A DNA stretch of 64,000 bases from Aureococcus anophagefferens (lineage: Eukaryota; Sar; Pelagophyceae; Pelagomonadales; Pelagomonadaceae). The notes under the pieces were generated by a model. It was not told the origin of the DNA. It made no database searches and saw nothing but the letters and a program-made list of their open reading frames with translations. Positions 17,285-26,708 of the stretch are shown here, piece by piece (within the stretch, counting starts at the first letter, position 1; the number at the start of each line of letters is the position of its first letter). The position numbers were made by a program, and so were the translations under genes. The stretch spans positions 1,367,757-1,431,756 of the forward strand of contig NW_008705567.1 in NCBI RefSeq assembly GCF_000186865.1. Reading direction: 5' to 3'.

Positions 17285-19366
17285 ATAGGGACGGCCGCGT
17301 TCGCGCGCACGGGCCATCGCAAAAACGGCCATTGCCCTGACCGGGTGCACGGTTGTGCCGAACATGAAATTGTTAATATCACCTCATGCAAGACCTACTG
17401 CGACGCGTGCCGCGAGGCCTACTACTGGGACTCGAGAAGGTACGCCAAGCACGCCGAGGAGAAGCTCCTTGACGAAAACGGACAGCCGCTGCAGTGCAAG
17501 GAGTGCTGCGTCGAGTGCGACGACGCGTGCGAAGGCGGCGTCGAGACGTGCGCGACCTGTCCCCAGGGCGCGCGCACGACCTTGGAGACGATGGACCTGA
17601 AGAAAAATTTCTGGCGCGCGTCGATCGACGCGACGTCGATCTACGAATGCATTCTCGACGGGTCGTGCAAGGGCGGAGCCAACAGCTCGTGCGCGCGCGG
17701 CCACAAGGGCCCGCTCTGCGGCGCGTGCGAGGCCCACTACTTCTACGACACGGCCGCGAACCGCTGCGTGGACTGCGGCAACAAGATCGAGGCCCGCGGG
17801 GACAACATCATCGGGACCGTGCTGGCCGTCCTATTTGTCGGCGCGTGCCTCGTCGTTGCGATGCGCAAGTTTGGCTTCTTCACCGTTTTGGGTCACGGGG
17901 TCGAAACAATTCGCGCTGTCATTCACGGCGGTATCAAGGGCGATGCAGCCGAAATGGTCTTGCGGGAAAAGCTTGAGGAGTATTACGAACATGATGAAGA
18001 CGGAGAGGGCGCCGGCAGCGACACACACAGCGCCGAGGACGACGAGGCGTCGGGACGGTCCATGAAGCAGAACGTCATGACGAAAGCGAAGATCGTCATC
18101 GCGACGTACCAGATCGCGTGCAGCATCCCGTGGTCGCTCCCGCAAGTGCGCTTCCCCGCCATCTTCGAAGAGGCCCTGAAGCTTGGATCCGTCGTGAATC
18201 TAAGCTTCATCAGCTTCGCCAAAACGGAGTGCTTCGGCCAGTTCAATTATTTCCGCAAGCTCCTCTTCGTGACCCTGCTCCCCGTCGTCTTCGTCACGTT
18301 GATCGCGGTCGGATTCGGGCTGCGTTATGCGTGCGTGGATCGGTCGCGGCGGGGTGCGATCCTCTCCAGGGCTTCCTATTGGGTCCTCTTCACGCTCTAC
18401 GTCCTCGTGCCCTCGACGTCGTCGTACTGTCTGCGGTACTTCGCGTGCGCCAAGTACGACGGCGGCTACGGCGACGGCGTCAACGTGCTGCGCATCGACC
18501 CGACGATCAGCTGCGACAGCCCGTCGTACGAGGCGTGGCTGCCCTACGTGCTGTTCTCGATCCTCGCCTACCCCGTCGGCGTGCCCCTCGGCTTCGCGTG
18601 CCTGCTCTGGCGGCTGCGGCGGCGGCTGAACCCCGACGTGCGCCCGCAAACGGTTCGAACGCCTTCAGGACGGACCATCGGCGAAGCGGGAGCCCACGCG
18701 GCGAACCAGGAGGACGAGGACTTCCTTCACGAGGCGCTCGAGCGGCACGCGGAATCGATGGTCCAGTTCCAGAAGCTCGAGGCGCGGGCGAACGACCCGA
18801 CGCTGGAGAGCATGCGGTTCCTCTACGAGGAGTTCAAACCGAGCTGCTTCATGTTCATGGTCTACGAGGTCTCCCGCCGCATCTTCCTCACGGGGTGCCT
18901 GTCCATGTTCGTGCCCGATTCCATCTCCCAGATCGCCATCGGGCTCCTCGGCAGCCTCATCTCCTACCGCGTCTTCAGCCACTACGAGCCCTACGTCGAG
19001 GAGGACGACGGCGTCGTCTCGGAGGTCGCGCAGACGGAGCTCGTCCTCGTCTTCTTCTACGCGATGATGGTGTTCGCGACGGACAATCTCGGGCAGCACG
19101 ACGGTGTCTTCTCGGGCAAGGTGTTCGCGAGCCTCCTCGTCGTGCTCCTCGCGTCCACGCTTCTGGTCGCGGTCTGGCTGATCATCGTGGCCAACTTTAG
19201 CGGCGACGACTTGCGCTCCTGCTCCCGGAACTCGCGGCGCGGCCTCCTCGACGTCCGCCGCTCGCTGTCGGGGCTGGTCACGCCGCGGAGCCCGAAGGAA
19301 GGCGGCGGGGGGGACGTCCCGGTCGAGGCCGGCGCCGTCGAGGCGGAGCCCATCGCGCGGATCTGA
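17285..19366 (+). CDS. Cys-rich ectodomain multi-pass membrane protein, 5' end missing or broken
   Basis: The frame opens just after an in-frame stop at 17282-17284 but has no ATG until 17591. The coding-like Cys-rich sequence already begins upstream of that ATG (GHCPDRVHGCAEHEI, ITSCKTYCDACREAYYW, CKECCVECDDACEGG). An EGF-like module (CARGHKGPLCGACEAHYFYDTAANRCVDC) precedes the first span (IIGTVLAVLFVGACLVVAM). About seven more spans follow (LLFVTLLPVVFVTLIAVGF, YWVLFTLYVLVPSTSS, VLFSILAYPVGVPLGFAC, IAIGLLGSLISYRVF, VFASLLVVLLASTLLV). Such proteins in heterokonts normally have a signal peptide and a long ectodomain. With the methyltransferase ending 11 bases before 17285 there is no room for them, so this is a truncated gene or pseudogene. 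Confidence 0.6.
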   Translation: MGTAAFARTGHRKNGHCPDRVHGCAEHEIVNITSCKTYCDACREAYYWDSRRYAKHAEEKLLDENGQPLQCKECCVECDDACEGGVETCATCPQGARTTLETMDLKKNFWRASIDATSIYECILDGSCKGGANSSCARGHKGPLCGACEAHYFYDTAANRCVDCGNKIEARGDNIIGTVLAVLFVGACLVVAMRKFGFFTVLGHGVETIRAVIHGGIKGDAAEMVLREKLEEYYEHDEDGEGAGSDTHSAEDDEASGRSMKQNVMTKAKIVIATYQIACSIPWSLPQVRFPAIFEEALKLGSVVNLSFISFAKTECFGQFNYFRKLLFVTLLPVVFVTLIAVGFGLRYACVDRSRRGAILSRASYWVLFTLYVLVPSTSSYCLRYFACAKYDGGYGDGVNVLRIDPTISCDSPSYEAWLPYVLFSILAYPVGVPLGFACLLWRLRRRLNPDVRPQTVRTPSGRTIGEAGAHAANQEDEDFLHEALERHAESMVQFQKLEARANDPTLESMRFLYEEFKPSCFMFMVYEVSRRIFLTGCLSMFVPDSISQIAIGLLGSLISYRVFSHYEPYVEEDDGVVSEVAQTELVLVFFYAMMVFATDNLGQHDGVFSGKVFASLLVVLLASTLLVAVWLIIVANFSGDDLRSCSRNSRRGLLDVRRSLSGLVTPRSPKEGGGGDVPVEAGAVEAEPIARI

Positions 19367-19533
19367 TGTCGGGTTTGTGTTGTGCATAAAAACTTGTGTG
19401 TTGCTTGTTTCACACGTGGAGGGGCCACCAGGCAAGTGATCCGATTCCCCGGAGTCCTCCCGGTCGTGCTCTCGCTCCTCTCTAGAAGTGCAAAGGTCGG
19501 AGCGGCGTTTAGGGAGAACGCACCCCGGCCGCA

Positions 19534-20936
19534 TCAGAGGCGCGCCTCGGCGCGGGACCGGAGGTAGGCGAGGAGGAGGGCGAGCTCCTCGCCGAGGGCC
19601 GGGCACGCGGCCCAGAGCCCCGCGGCGGCGACGGCGAAGAGGCCGAGCTGGACGGCGAGGATCGCGTTCGCGGAGCGGACGGCCTGGACCGTGCCGAGCG
19701 TCCAGGCGCGCAGGGGCGAGTAGGGCGGGTAGCGCGCGTCGAGGTCGAGGTAGGGCGTCTTGTAGAGCACGGCCTTCTGGTGCGAGTGCGCCCTGAAGGA
19801 GTGCTCGCCGTGGTACGCGCCCATGCCCGAGGGCCCGACGCCCCCGAAGGGCAGCGCGTGGTTCGAGCCCTGCACGAGAACGTCGTTGACGACGAAGGAG
19901 CCGGACGTCGTGCCGTACTGGAAGCGCGACGCGAGCGCCCAGTCCTGGGAGAAGACGTAGCAGCTCNNNNNNNNNNNNNNNNNNNNNNNNNNNNNNNNNN
20001 NNNNNNNNNNNNNNNNAGGAGGCCCGCGACGCGCTGGGCCGCGCGCTCGTTGATGAGGCGGCCGAACCACTCCGTCGCCTTGGGGTCCTTCGAGTAGGAC
20101 GCCGTCGCCCATTTGAGGAGCAACCCGGCGAACGCGTCCGCGACGTCCTCGTGGACCAGCAGGTAGTCGGGCCGCACGCAGGTCTGGCCCGCGTTCTGGA
20201 ACATGCCCCAGCAGATGCGCCGCGCGGCGACGTCCAGCGACGCCGACCTGTCGACGACGCAGGGCGACTTGCCGCCGAGCTCGAGCACGCAGGGCGTCAG
20301 GTGCTTCGCGGCGGCCTCGGCGACCATGGTGCCGACGTACTTGCCGCCCGTGAAGAAGATGTGGTCCCAGGTCTCCTGGAGCACGGCCTGCGTCGCCATG
20401 CGGTCGCCCGCGACGACGGCCACGGCGCGCGGGTCGAGGTACCGCTGGAGCATCGCCGCCATCGCGTCCGAGCACGCGGCGCTGTAGTGCTGGCTCGGCG
20501 TCTTCAGGCAGACGCAGTTGCCCGCCGCCAGGGCGCCGATCATGGGCTGGAGGCTCAGCAAGATGGGGAAGTTCCAGGCGCCGATGACGAGGCAGACGCC
20601 GAGCGGGTCCGGGTGGACGTACGAGAGGCCGGGGACGTTGAGCAGGTTCGTCGACACGGCCTTGGGCGTCATCCATTGCTTGAGATGGTCGATGGCGTGC
20701 TGGCACTCGTGCTCGACCTGGTTGACCTCCACGTACTGGCCCTCGGTCGCGTTCTTGTGCAGGTCGGCCTTCATGGCCGCCTGCAGCGTCGCCCGCTCGT
20801 TCACGAGCATGCGCTGGAAGGCCTTGAGCTGGCCCAGCCTGAACTCGTAGGACATGGTGCCGCCGCTCTCGAAGAAGCGCCGCAGGCCCAGGACCGCCTT
20901 GGCCACGCCGCCGTGTTCGACGTCGGAGGCGAGCAT
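19534..20936 (-). CDS. Class-3-type aldehyde dehydrogenase, interrupted by an assembly gap
   Basis: The protein has the ALDH3 layout: GAWNFPILLSLQPMIGALAAGN (cofactor site), the glutamate in VLELGGKSPC, the catalytic cysteine in NAGQTCVRPDY, and the late block PFGGVGPSGMGAYHG. A C-terminal hydrophobic helix (LAVQLGLFAVAAAGLWAA) suggests a membrane-anchored fatty-aldehyde dehydrogenase. The 50-N gap falls between INERAAQRVAGL and SCYVFSQDW, and the frame changes across it. About 60-75 residues, including the EEIFGP-type motif, must be missing. Start MLASDVEHGG at 20936. The sequence gives no sign that the gene itself is broken. Confidence 0.88.
19967..20016. other. Assembly gap, 50 N
   Basis: A run of exactly 50 N inside the aldehyde dehydrogenase gene. 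The length is probably nominal: the protein on either side implies roughly 200 missing bases. Confidence 0.97.
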
Positions 20937-21042
20937 CGTGTCGATCTTAGTGGCAGAATCGCTTGTTCAAGATCAGTGCAGCTTTGGCCCGAGGAGCCAA
21001 GGCTGCCCAAAACAAGCCATCCTCGGCCACGCCGGTGGCGCC

Positions 21043-21110
21043 CGCCGCGGCCATACCCAGCCGCCGCGGCCATACCCAGCGGCCATACCCAAGCGGCGGC
21101 TATACCCAAG
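21043..21110. repeat. Tandem repeat CGCGGCCATACCCAG, about four to five units
   Basis: Units of 14-19 bp built on (CCG)CGGCCATACCCA(A)G run right up to the ATG of the SGNH gene, so they lie in its 5' leader or promoter. The last units change CCATACCC to CTATACCC. Confidence 0.85.
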
Positions 21111-21114
21111 AGCC

Positions 21115-22089
21115 ATGGCCGCCGCCGCGCCGCTGCGGCGCGTCGCCTGGGTCGGCGACTCCTACACGTACTTCAACGACCTGCCGGCCATGGTGGCGGC
21201 CATGCTCGAAACCGAGCCGGACCCGGAGGCTTGCGTGCTGTGCGGCGGCGCGCGGCTGAGCGGCCACGCGGCGGACCCGCGGGTCGCGGCGCTGCTCGAG
21301 TGCGACTGGGACGCCGTCGTGCTCCAGGAGGCGTCGACGGTCGCCGGCGGCTACGACCTCGCGAAGCTCGGCGCGAGCCGGGGCGCGGCGCGCGAGTTCT
21401 TCGCGCCGCGCGCGTCGACGACGCTCCTCCTCTTCGGGACCTGGGGCCACCGGAGCGGCAGCGTCTACGGCGCGTCGAAGCGCGCCTACCCGTCCTACCG
21501 GGCCATGCAGGCCAAGACGTCCGCGGGCTGCAAGCGGCTCTGCGCGCTGCTCGGCAATTCCGCGCGCTACGTGCCCGTGGGCGAGGCCTTCCGCGAGGTC
21601 CACGAGGCCTGCGCCGGGTCCCACCTCGAGCCCGAGGGCGACCCGCGCACGCTCTTCAGCCGGCTCTACGCGCCCGACGGCCACCACCCGTCGAAGTTGG
21701 GGTCCTACCTGGCCGCGTGCGTCTTCTACGCCACGCTCACGGGCGAGTCGCCCGAGGGCCACTCCTACCGCCCGCCGCCCCGCTGCGCGCACGACGACGT
21801 CGTCCAGGCGGCCTTCTCCTGCCTCCAGCCGGGCTGGCAGCCCGCGGCCATGGACGACGGCGACCGCGCGGCGCTCCAGGCGGCCGCCGCGCGCGCGACG
21901 GTCTACGCGCGCGCGCAGCTGCGGCGCGCCGCGGGCGGGCTCGAGGACCTCGACAGCGACGAGGACCCCGACGAGCTCCAGCTCGCCCGGGAGCTCTCCG
22001 AGAGCTACTCGCCGACGAACAGCCCGCCGCGGCGCGCGCCGCCCGAGTCGCTCCTCCGCTCCCCGTCGACGATCCGCGGCGCGAGGTAA
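21115..22089 (+). CDS. SGNH/GDSL-type hydrolase
   Basis: A 324-residue protein. Block I has the nucleophile Ser in VAWVGDSYTYFND (about residues 10-22). Block II/III glycine and asparagine are less clear (CGGARLSGH; LFGTWGHRSGS). Block V is APDGHHPSKLGSYLAA, with the catalytic His in DGHHPS. It probably hydrolyses an ester, possibly on carbohydrate or lipid. The C-terminus is a Ser/Pro-rich tail (ESYSPTNSPPRRAPPESLL). No signal peptide is seen, so it is probably cytosolic. Confidence 0.72.
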   Translation: MAAAAPLRRVAWVGDSYTYFNDLPAMVAAMLETEPDPEACVLCGGARLSGHAADPRVAALLECDWDAVVLQEASTVAGGYDLAKLGASRGAAREFFAPRASTTLLLFGTWGHRSGSVYGASKRAYPSYRAMQAKTSAGCKRLCALLGNSARYVPVGEAFREVHEACAGSHLEPEGDPRTLFSRLYAPDGHHPSKLGSYLAACVFYATLTGESPEGHSYRPPPRCAHDDVVQAAFSCLQPGWQPAAMDDGDRAALQAAAARATVYARAQLRRAAGGLEDLDSDEDPDELQLARELSESYSPTNSPPRRAPPESLLRSPSTIRGAR

Positions 22090-22110
22090 GTGTTAGGTGT
22101 GTGCGTCGGC

Positions 22111-23883
22111 TCACTCGTCGTCGTCGTCCGACGAATCGTCGTCGTCGTCGTCGTCCTCCTCCTCCTCCGACTCGTCGTCGTCGTCGTCCTCCTCCTCCTC
22201 CATGTCGTCGTCCTCCTCCTCCTCGTCCTCGTCGTCCGTGGCGTCGGCGGCGACGACGTTCAGTGGCGTCACCTCGGCGCTCGCGGCCCCGGAGACCGCG
22301 GCGCCGGTCTTCTTGTGGAGCAGGAGGTCGAACTTGCCGAGGAGCGAGAGGAACTTGGGCAGCGCGGCGACGCGCGCGTCGACGACGTACTGGAGCCGCG
22401 CGAGCGTGTCCGCGAGCTTGGGCAGCGTCGCGAGGTGCGACGCGTGCTGCAGGAGCAGCGCCTTGACCCAGCCCGCCAAATCCGCGGCCCGCAGCGGGCT
22501 CCGCTCGAGCCGCGCGGCGAGCGCGTCGAGCGTCGGCAGCGCCAGGCTCGGCGCCAGCTTCGCGCAGGTCGCCGCGACCGTCGCGGGCTCCGTGCGCCGG
22601 AGCACGGTCTCGAGGAGCGCGTCGTCGCCGCAGCGCACGGCCTGGTCGAGCACGGCCGCGAGCGACGCGCCGGACCCGTCGTCGGCCGCGGCCGCGTGGC
22701 CCGCGTCCGCGGCGAGGTCCGCCGCCGTCTGCGCCTCCTCGCGCGTCGCCAGGGCTTCTAAAGCCGCGAGGCGGTCGCCCAAGGCCGCGTCGTCGTCGGC
22801 CGCCGCGGCCTTGGCCCGCTTCCGCGCCGCGCCGTCCTCGCCGTCGGGCCGGAGCCGGGGAGCGGCGCCGAGCGCCGCGAAGCCGAGCACCGCGGGCCGC
22901 CTGGGCTCCCTCGCCGCCGGCGCGTCGCCCGCGGCCGCGGCCTTGGCCGGCGCCGCGCCGCCGTCGACGGCCGCGCACACGCCGGCGTCGCGCGCGACGT
23001 CCACGGCCGCGGCCGACGGCGCGCTCGCCGCGCCGCGCGCGGCCCGGAGGTCGTCGCCGACGAAGGCGACGGCCAGCGCGTCGCGCCGCCCGTCCAGGAG
23101 CGGCGCGGCGTCGGGGGACGCGGTCGACGCGACCTGCAACCGGCCGTCGCCGAGGCAGACCGCGACCTCCACGGCCTCCTCGCCCTCGGCGCGCGGCGCG
23201 GCGCGCGCGCAGACCTCGAGGCCCGGCGCGGCGAGCCGCAGGCTCCAGACGCCGTCCTTGGCCTTGGTGCAGTCGTGCACGAGCACGGACCGCGCGTCGC
23301 GCGCGAGCGACACGACGTACCTCCCGCTCGCCGTCCACGCGAGGCGCCGCACCTCCGTCGCGTGCGTCCCCGCCAGGGCCCGCTTGGCGCCCGTGCCCGT
23401 CGTCTGCAGCAGGCGCACGCGCGTCGACCCGACGGCGACGGCGCCGCCGCTCGGGTGCGCCGCCAGGGCCGACACGCCGCGCTTGTCGCCGTCCCAGGCG
23501 GCGGGCTCGCCGCCGGCGACGGCCCACCGCGCGACGTGGCGCGCGAACGCGCCGCCGGGCAGCGCGTAGCAGGCGTAGAGCTCCGCGCCGTCCGCGCTAA
23601 AGTCGACGCCGACGACGCCCGCGTTCGCGAGCGCGCCCGGCGGCGCGAGCGTGGCCTTGACGAGGCCGCGCTTCACGTCCCAGACGACGACGGCGCCGTC
23701 GCCGGAGCCGCACGCGACGAGCGCCGCGTCCTTGGACCAGGCGCAGCAGGCGTAGCGCCGCGCGAGCTGGCCCTGCTGCACGTATTGCCGCTCCCGGCTC
23801 CCCGCCGACGCCCCGTGCACGCTCAGGCGCGACGCCGAGGCGACGGCGATGGACAGCGCGTCGGGCGACAGCGCCAGCGACAT
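22111..23883 (-). CDS. WDR43: WD40/Utp12-domain ribosome-biogenesis protein (Utp5/WDR43)
   Basis: A 590-residue protein. The first 300 residues form a WD40 propeller (YACCAWSKDAALVACGSGDGAVVVWDVKRG, VSALAAHPSGGAVAVGS, VRRLAWTASGRYVVSL). A Utp12 helical domain follows at about 400-540 (LLETVLRRTEPATVAATCAKL...VKALLLQHASHLATLPKLADTLARLQ...FLSLLGKFDLLL). The C-terminus is almost pure Asp/Glu/Ser. This is the arrangement of Utp5/WDR43, a t-UTP subunit of the small-subunit processome acting in the nucleolus. Its stop is 21 bases from the convergent SGNH gene's stop. Confidence 0.85.
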   Translation of the reverse strand: MSLALSPDALSIAVASASRLSVHGASAGSRERQYVQQGQLARRYACCAWSKDAALVACGSGDGAVVVWDVKRGLVKATLAPPGALANAGVVGVDFSADGAELYACYALPGGAFARHVARWAVAGGEPAAWDGDKRGVSALAAHPSGGAVAVGSTRVRLLQTTGTGAKRALAGTHATEVRRLAWTASGRYVVSLARDARSVLVHDCTKAKDGVWSLRLAAPGLEVCARAAPRAEGEEAVEVAVCLGDGRLQVASTASPDAAPLLDGRRDALAVAFVGDDLRAARGAASAPSAAAVDVARDAGVCAAVDGGAAPAKAAAAGDAPAAREPRRPAVLGFAALGAAPRLRPDGEDGAARKRAKAAAADDDAALGDRLAALEALATREEAQTAADLAADAGHAAAADDGSGASLAAVLDQAVRCGDDALLETVLRRTEPATVAATCAKLAPSLALPTLDALAARLERSPLRAADLAGWVKALLLQHASHLATLPKLADTLARLQYVVDARVAALPKFLSLLGKFDLLLHKKTGAAVSGAASAEVTPLNVVAADATDDEDEEEEDDDMEEEEDDDDDESEEEEDDDDDDDSSDDDDE

Positions 23884-24105
23884 GATGCTATTTGCGATGC
23901 GTGCGCTGCAAGCTTAGAGGCCCGAACGCTGCTCATATATCGCCGGCGGCCGACGAGCTCGAGATGCTCCTCAGGAGCTCGAGCATTAAGTAACTCCGGC
24001 TAGTTCCCTGCAATCGAAGTGGACGCGCGGCAGCTAATCCCCAAAGAACAGTGCCCTCGGTACGCGTGCGAACAAGAGGAAACCACAAAAGATCGGACGT
24101 TACCA

Positions 24106-24750
24106 TCAGCTCCCTCGCCACCACGACGTCGCCTTCGGGCGGTCGCGCAGCGCGGCGCTCACGTCCGCGAGCCCGGCCTCGATGCGCACGAGCCGCGCCT
24201 CGAGGTCCGCCGCCGCCTGCGCCTCGCGCGCCTCCTGCTTTTGCTCCGCGACGACCTTCTTGTGGGCGCTCTTCTCGTACTCGTAGGCCGCGACCTGCGG
24301 CGGGGGGCTCGGACCCGGGGCGCGTCGCACCGGGCGCGGGAGGCCGCACCGCGATGGCGACGCCGAGGACGAGGCCCTCGGACACGATCTCCGAGCCGCG
24401 GTTCAGGCAGTCGCTGTCCTTGAGGTCCACGTGCTTGTAGGGCTTGCGGAAGCTCTCGAGCGACGTGGCGTGCGAGAGCCGCCGCGTGAAACTGCGAGGG
24501 AAACGGGTCGCGCGCGCGTTTCGTCGCGGGGCGCCGGGCGACGCGCTAGTGCGACGACCAGCCGAGGGACGTGCACATGGTGCGCAGCCACGCGATGTGC
24601 TGCGCGTCGGCCTTGAGTTGTTTTGCTACCGGTTTCGCCAGCGTCTTGACCTGCGGTGCGCGGCTCGTCGCGCGCGTCCGGCAGAGGAGGGCGACGCGGC
24701 GCGCGCGCCACGAGGCCGCCGACTTTCATCAACACGCCACCGCTCGCCAT
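24106..24750 (-). CDS. OPA3: OPA3-like mitochondrial protein, four small exons
   Basis: Exons 24712-24750, 24559-24650, 24350-24491 and 24106-24294 join to 153 residues with introns of 61, 67 and 55 bp, all GT-AG with CGCAG acceptors. The product reads MASGGVLMKVGGL|VKTLAKPVAKQLKADAQ, then FTRRLSHATSLESFRKP, ...GSEIVSEGLVLGVAIA|VAAYEYEKSAHKKV and a coiled-coil end. The KPVAKQLK start, the RRL-HAT motif, the hydrophobic SEGLVLGVAIAV segment and the charged coiled coil match OPA3 in order. OPA3 is a mitochondrial inner/outer-membrane protein linked to optic atrophy in humans. Each exon alone is too short to stand out. Confidence 0.82.
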
Positions 24751-24830
24751 GGCACGGCGCGCGCGCACCGATCGGTGCTCGAGCAGACAAAGTCAACGTG
24801 CCGCGATGTTACCCCCCACGAGACCCTCGT

Positions 24831-26429
24831 TCAAAGCGGGATGCACGTGTGCTTGCGCGGGCGGTTGGGGAGGTCCTTGCGGGCGAGCTGGTCGAGGTCC
24901 GCGCAGAGCTTCGCGCGCGTCTCCGCCGGGTCGATGACGTCGTCGACGAAGCCGCGCGACGCGGCGACGATGGGGTTCGCGAAGCGCCGCGCGTACTCGT
25001 CGGCCTTGGCCTGCTGGCCGTCGGCGTCGAGGTCGCGGTAGAGGATCTCCACGGCGCCCTTGGCGCCCATGACGGCGATCTCCGCGGACGGCCACGCGTA
25101 GTTCGCGTCGCCGCGGAGGTGCTTCGACGCCATGACGTCGTAGGCGCCGCCGTAGGCCTTGCGCGTGATGACCGTGAGCTTGGGCACGTTCGCCTCGCTG
25201 TAGGCGAAGAGCAGCTTGGCGCCGTGGCGGATGATGCCGCCGTGCTCCTGCTTGACGCCCGGGAGGAAGCCCGGGACGTCGACGAACGTCACCAAAGGGA
25301 TCCCGAACGCGTCGCAGAAGCGGACGAAGCGCGCGGCCTTGACCGAGGCGTCGATGTCGAGGCAGCCGGCCTTGGACTTGGGGTTGTTGGCGACGACGCC
25401 GACGGCCCGGCCCCCGAGGCGCGCGAACGCCGTCAATATGTTCGGCGCGTAGTCCTCGGCGATCTCCAGCAGGCTCTGCTTGTCGACGACGCGCCGCACG
25501 ACCTCGCGCATGTCGTAGGGCACGTTCGGGTCGTCGGGCACGAGCAGCCGCAGCGCCGGGTCCTCGCGCGCCGGGTCGTCGTAGGCCGCGACGGCCGGCG
25601 CCGCGTCCGCGTACGACGACGGTAAATACCCCAGGAGCTTCCGCGCGCCCCGCAGCGCCGCGACGTCGTCGTCGAAGGCCCCCTGGGCGACACCACTCAA
25701 CTTCGTGTGGACCTCGGCGCCGCCGAGCTCCTCCTGGGTCACGGCCTCGTTCGTGACGGACTTGACGACGTCCGGCCCCGTCACGAACATGTACGAGGAC
25801 CGCCGGACCATGTACAGAAAGTCCGTCATGACCGGCGAGTAGACGGCGCCGCCGGCGCAGGGCCCCATGATGAGCGACAGCTGGGGCACGACGCCGCTCG
25901 CGTCGACGTTGGCCTGGAAGACGTCCGCGTAGCCTCCCAACGAGTCGACGCCCTCCTGGATCCGCGCGCCGCCCGAGTCGCTGAGCCCGACGACGGGGCA
26001 GCGCACGCGCAGGGCCCGCTCCATGACCTTGACGATCTTCGACGCGTGCGCGCTCGACAGCGACCCGCCGAAGACCGTGAAGTCCTGCGCGAAGACGCAC
26101 ACGGGCCTCCCGTCGACGAGGCCGTGGCCCGTGACGACGCCGTCGCCGGGCGGCTTCTCGTGCTCCATGCCAAAGTCGACGCAGGTGTGGGACACGAAGG
26201 GGTCGAGCTCGACGAAGGACCCCTCGTCGAGCAACACGCTCAGGCGCTCCCGCGCCGTGAGCTTGCCCTTCTTGTGCTGGGCCTCGATGCGCCGCTCGCC
26301 GCCGCCGACGAGGCTCTGGGCGCGCAGCGCGGCGACCTCGGCGCGCACGGCCGCCTTCTGGGACGACGACAGGAGGCGGCGCGCTGGAGCGCCGGCGCTG
26401 CGGAGCTTGGCCGCGAGCATGGCGGCCAT
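24831..26429 (-). CDS. PCCB: Propionyl-CoA carboxylase beta subunit, mitochondrial
   Basis: A 532-residue carboxyltransferase. The start [23 protein letters not shown] is a mitochondrial presequence. Both acyl-CoA and biotin sites are present: [53 protein letters not shown] and [14 protein letters not shown]. Length and ending ([14 protein letters not shown]) fit PCCB closely. With the alpha subunit, not in this window, it converts propionyl-CoA to methylmalonyl-CoA in branched-chain amino acid and odd-chain lipid breakdown. The longer upstream frame to 26681 is not needed. Confidence 0.93.
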   Translation of the reverse strand: MAAMLAAKLRSAGAPARRLLSSSQKAAVRAEVAALRAQSLVGGGERRIEAQHKKGKLTARERLSVLLDEGSFVELDPFVSHTCVDFGMEHEKPPGDGVVTGHGLVDGRPVCVFAQDFTVFGGSLSSAHASKIVKVMERALRVRCPVVGLSDSGGARIQEGVDSLGGYADVFQANVDASGVVPQLSLIMGPCAGGAVYSPVMTDFLYMVRRSSYMFVTGPDVVKSVTNEAVTQEELGGAEVHTKLSGVAQGAFDDDVAALRGARKLLGYLPSSYADAAPAVAAYDDPAREDPALRLLVPDDPNVPYDMREVVRRVVDKQSLLEIAEDYAPNILTAFARLGGRAVGVVANNPKSKAGCLDIDASVKAARFVRFCDAFGIPLVTFVDVPGFLPGVKQEHGGIIRHGAKLLFAYSEANVPKLTVITRKAYGGAYDVMASKHLRGDANYAWPSAEIAVMGAKGAVEILYRDLDADGQQAKADEYARRFANPIVAASRGFVDDVIDPAETRAKLCADLDQLARKDLPNRPRKHTCIPL

Positions 26430-26624
26430 TGGCAGAAACAACTCGATCGCAGAATTGCCAGTGCGGCAATTTTGGTTCAAGTACTCTATGTTGACCTTTT
26501 CACGAGAGGCGACAACTGCAGCAGCCTCCCATAGCCGCTCATTCCCGAGGGGGTACACGTCGTCGCCGGTGGCGACGCCGTGGACCTGGCCGTCGTCGAT
26601 GCCCACGAGCACGCGGATCAACAT
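26430..26624 (-). other. Coding-like relic upstream of PCCB
   Basis: In the PCCB frame but upstream of its presequence, 65 codons read [20 protein letters not shown]... and on to ...EYLNQNC with no stop. The composition is balanced and protein-like, unlike typical high-GC shadow frames. It may be an alternative first exon, a duplicated gene fragment or chance. Nothing else is seen in the 279 bases between PCCB and the next gene. Confidence 0.25.
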
Positions 26625-26708
26625 CAACCATAAAGTTGAACCACCGCTGCGCAGCGGGGAAGATGCCGCCGCGACGGACACGTCCGAATCTCTTACACCA
26701 CTGGCGCA

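Noticed and set aside
21043..21110. Possible CRISPR-like array
   Set aside because: Units are 14-19 bp, contiguous and without unique spacers. It is a simple tandem repeat in a eukaryotic promoter.
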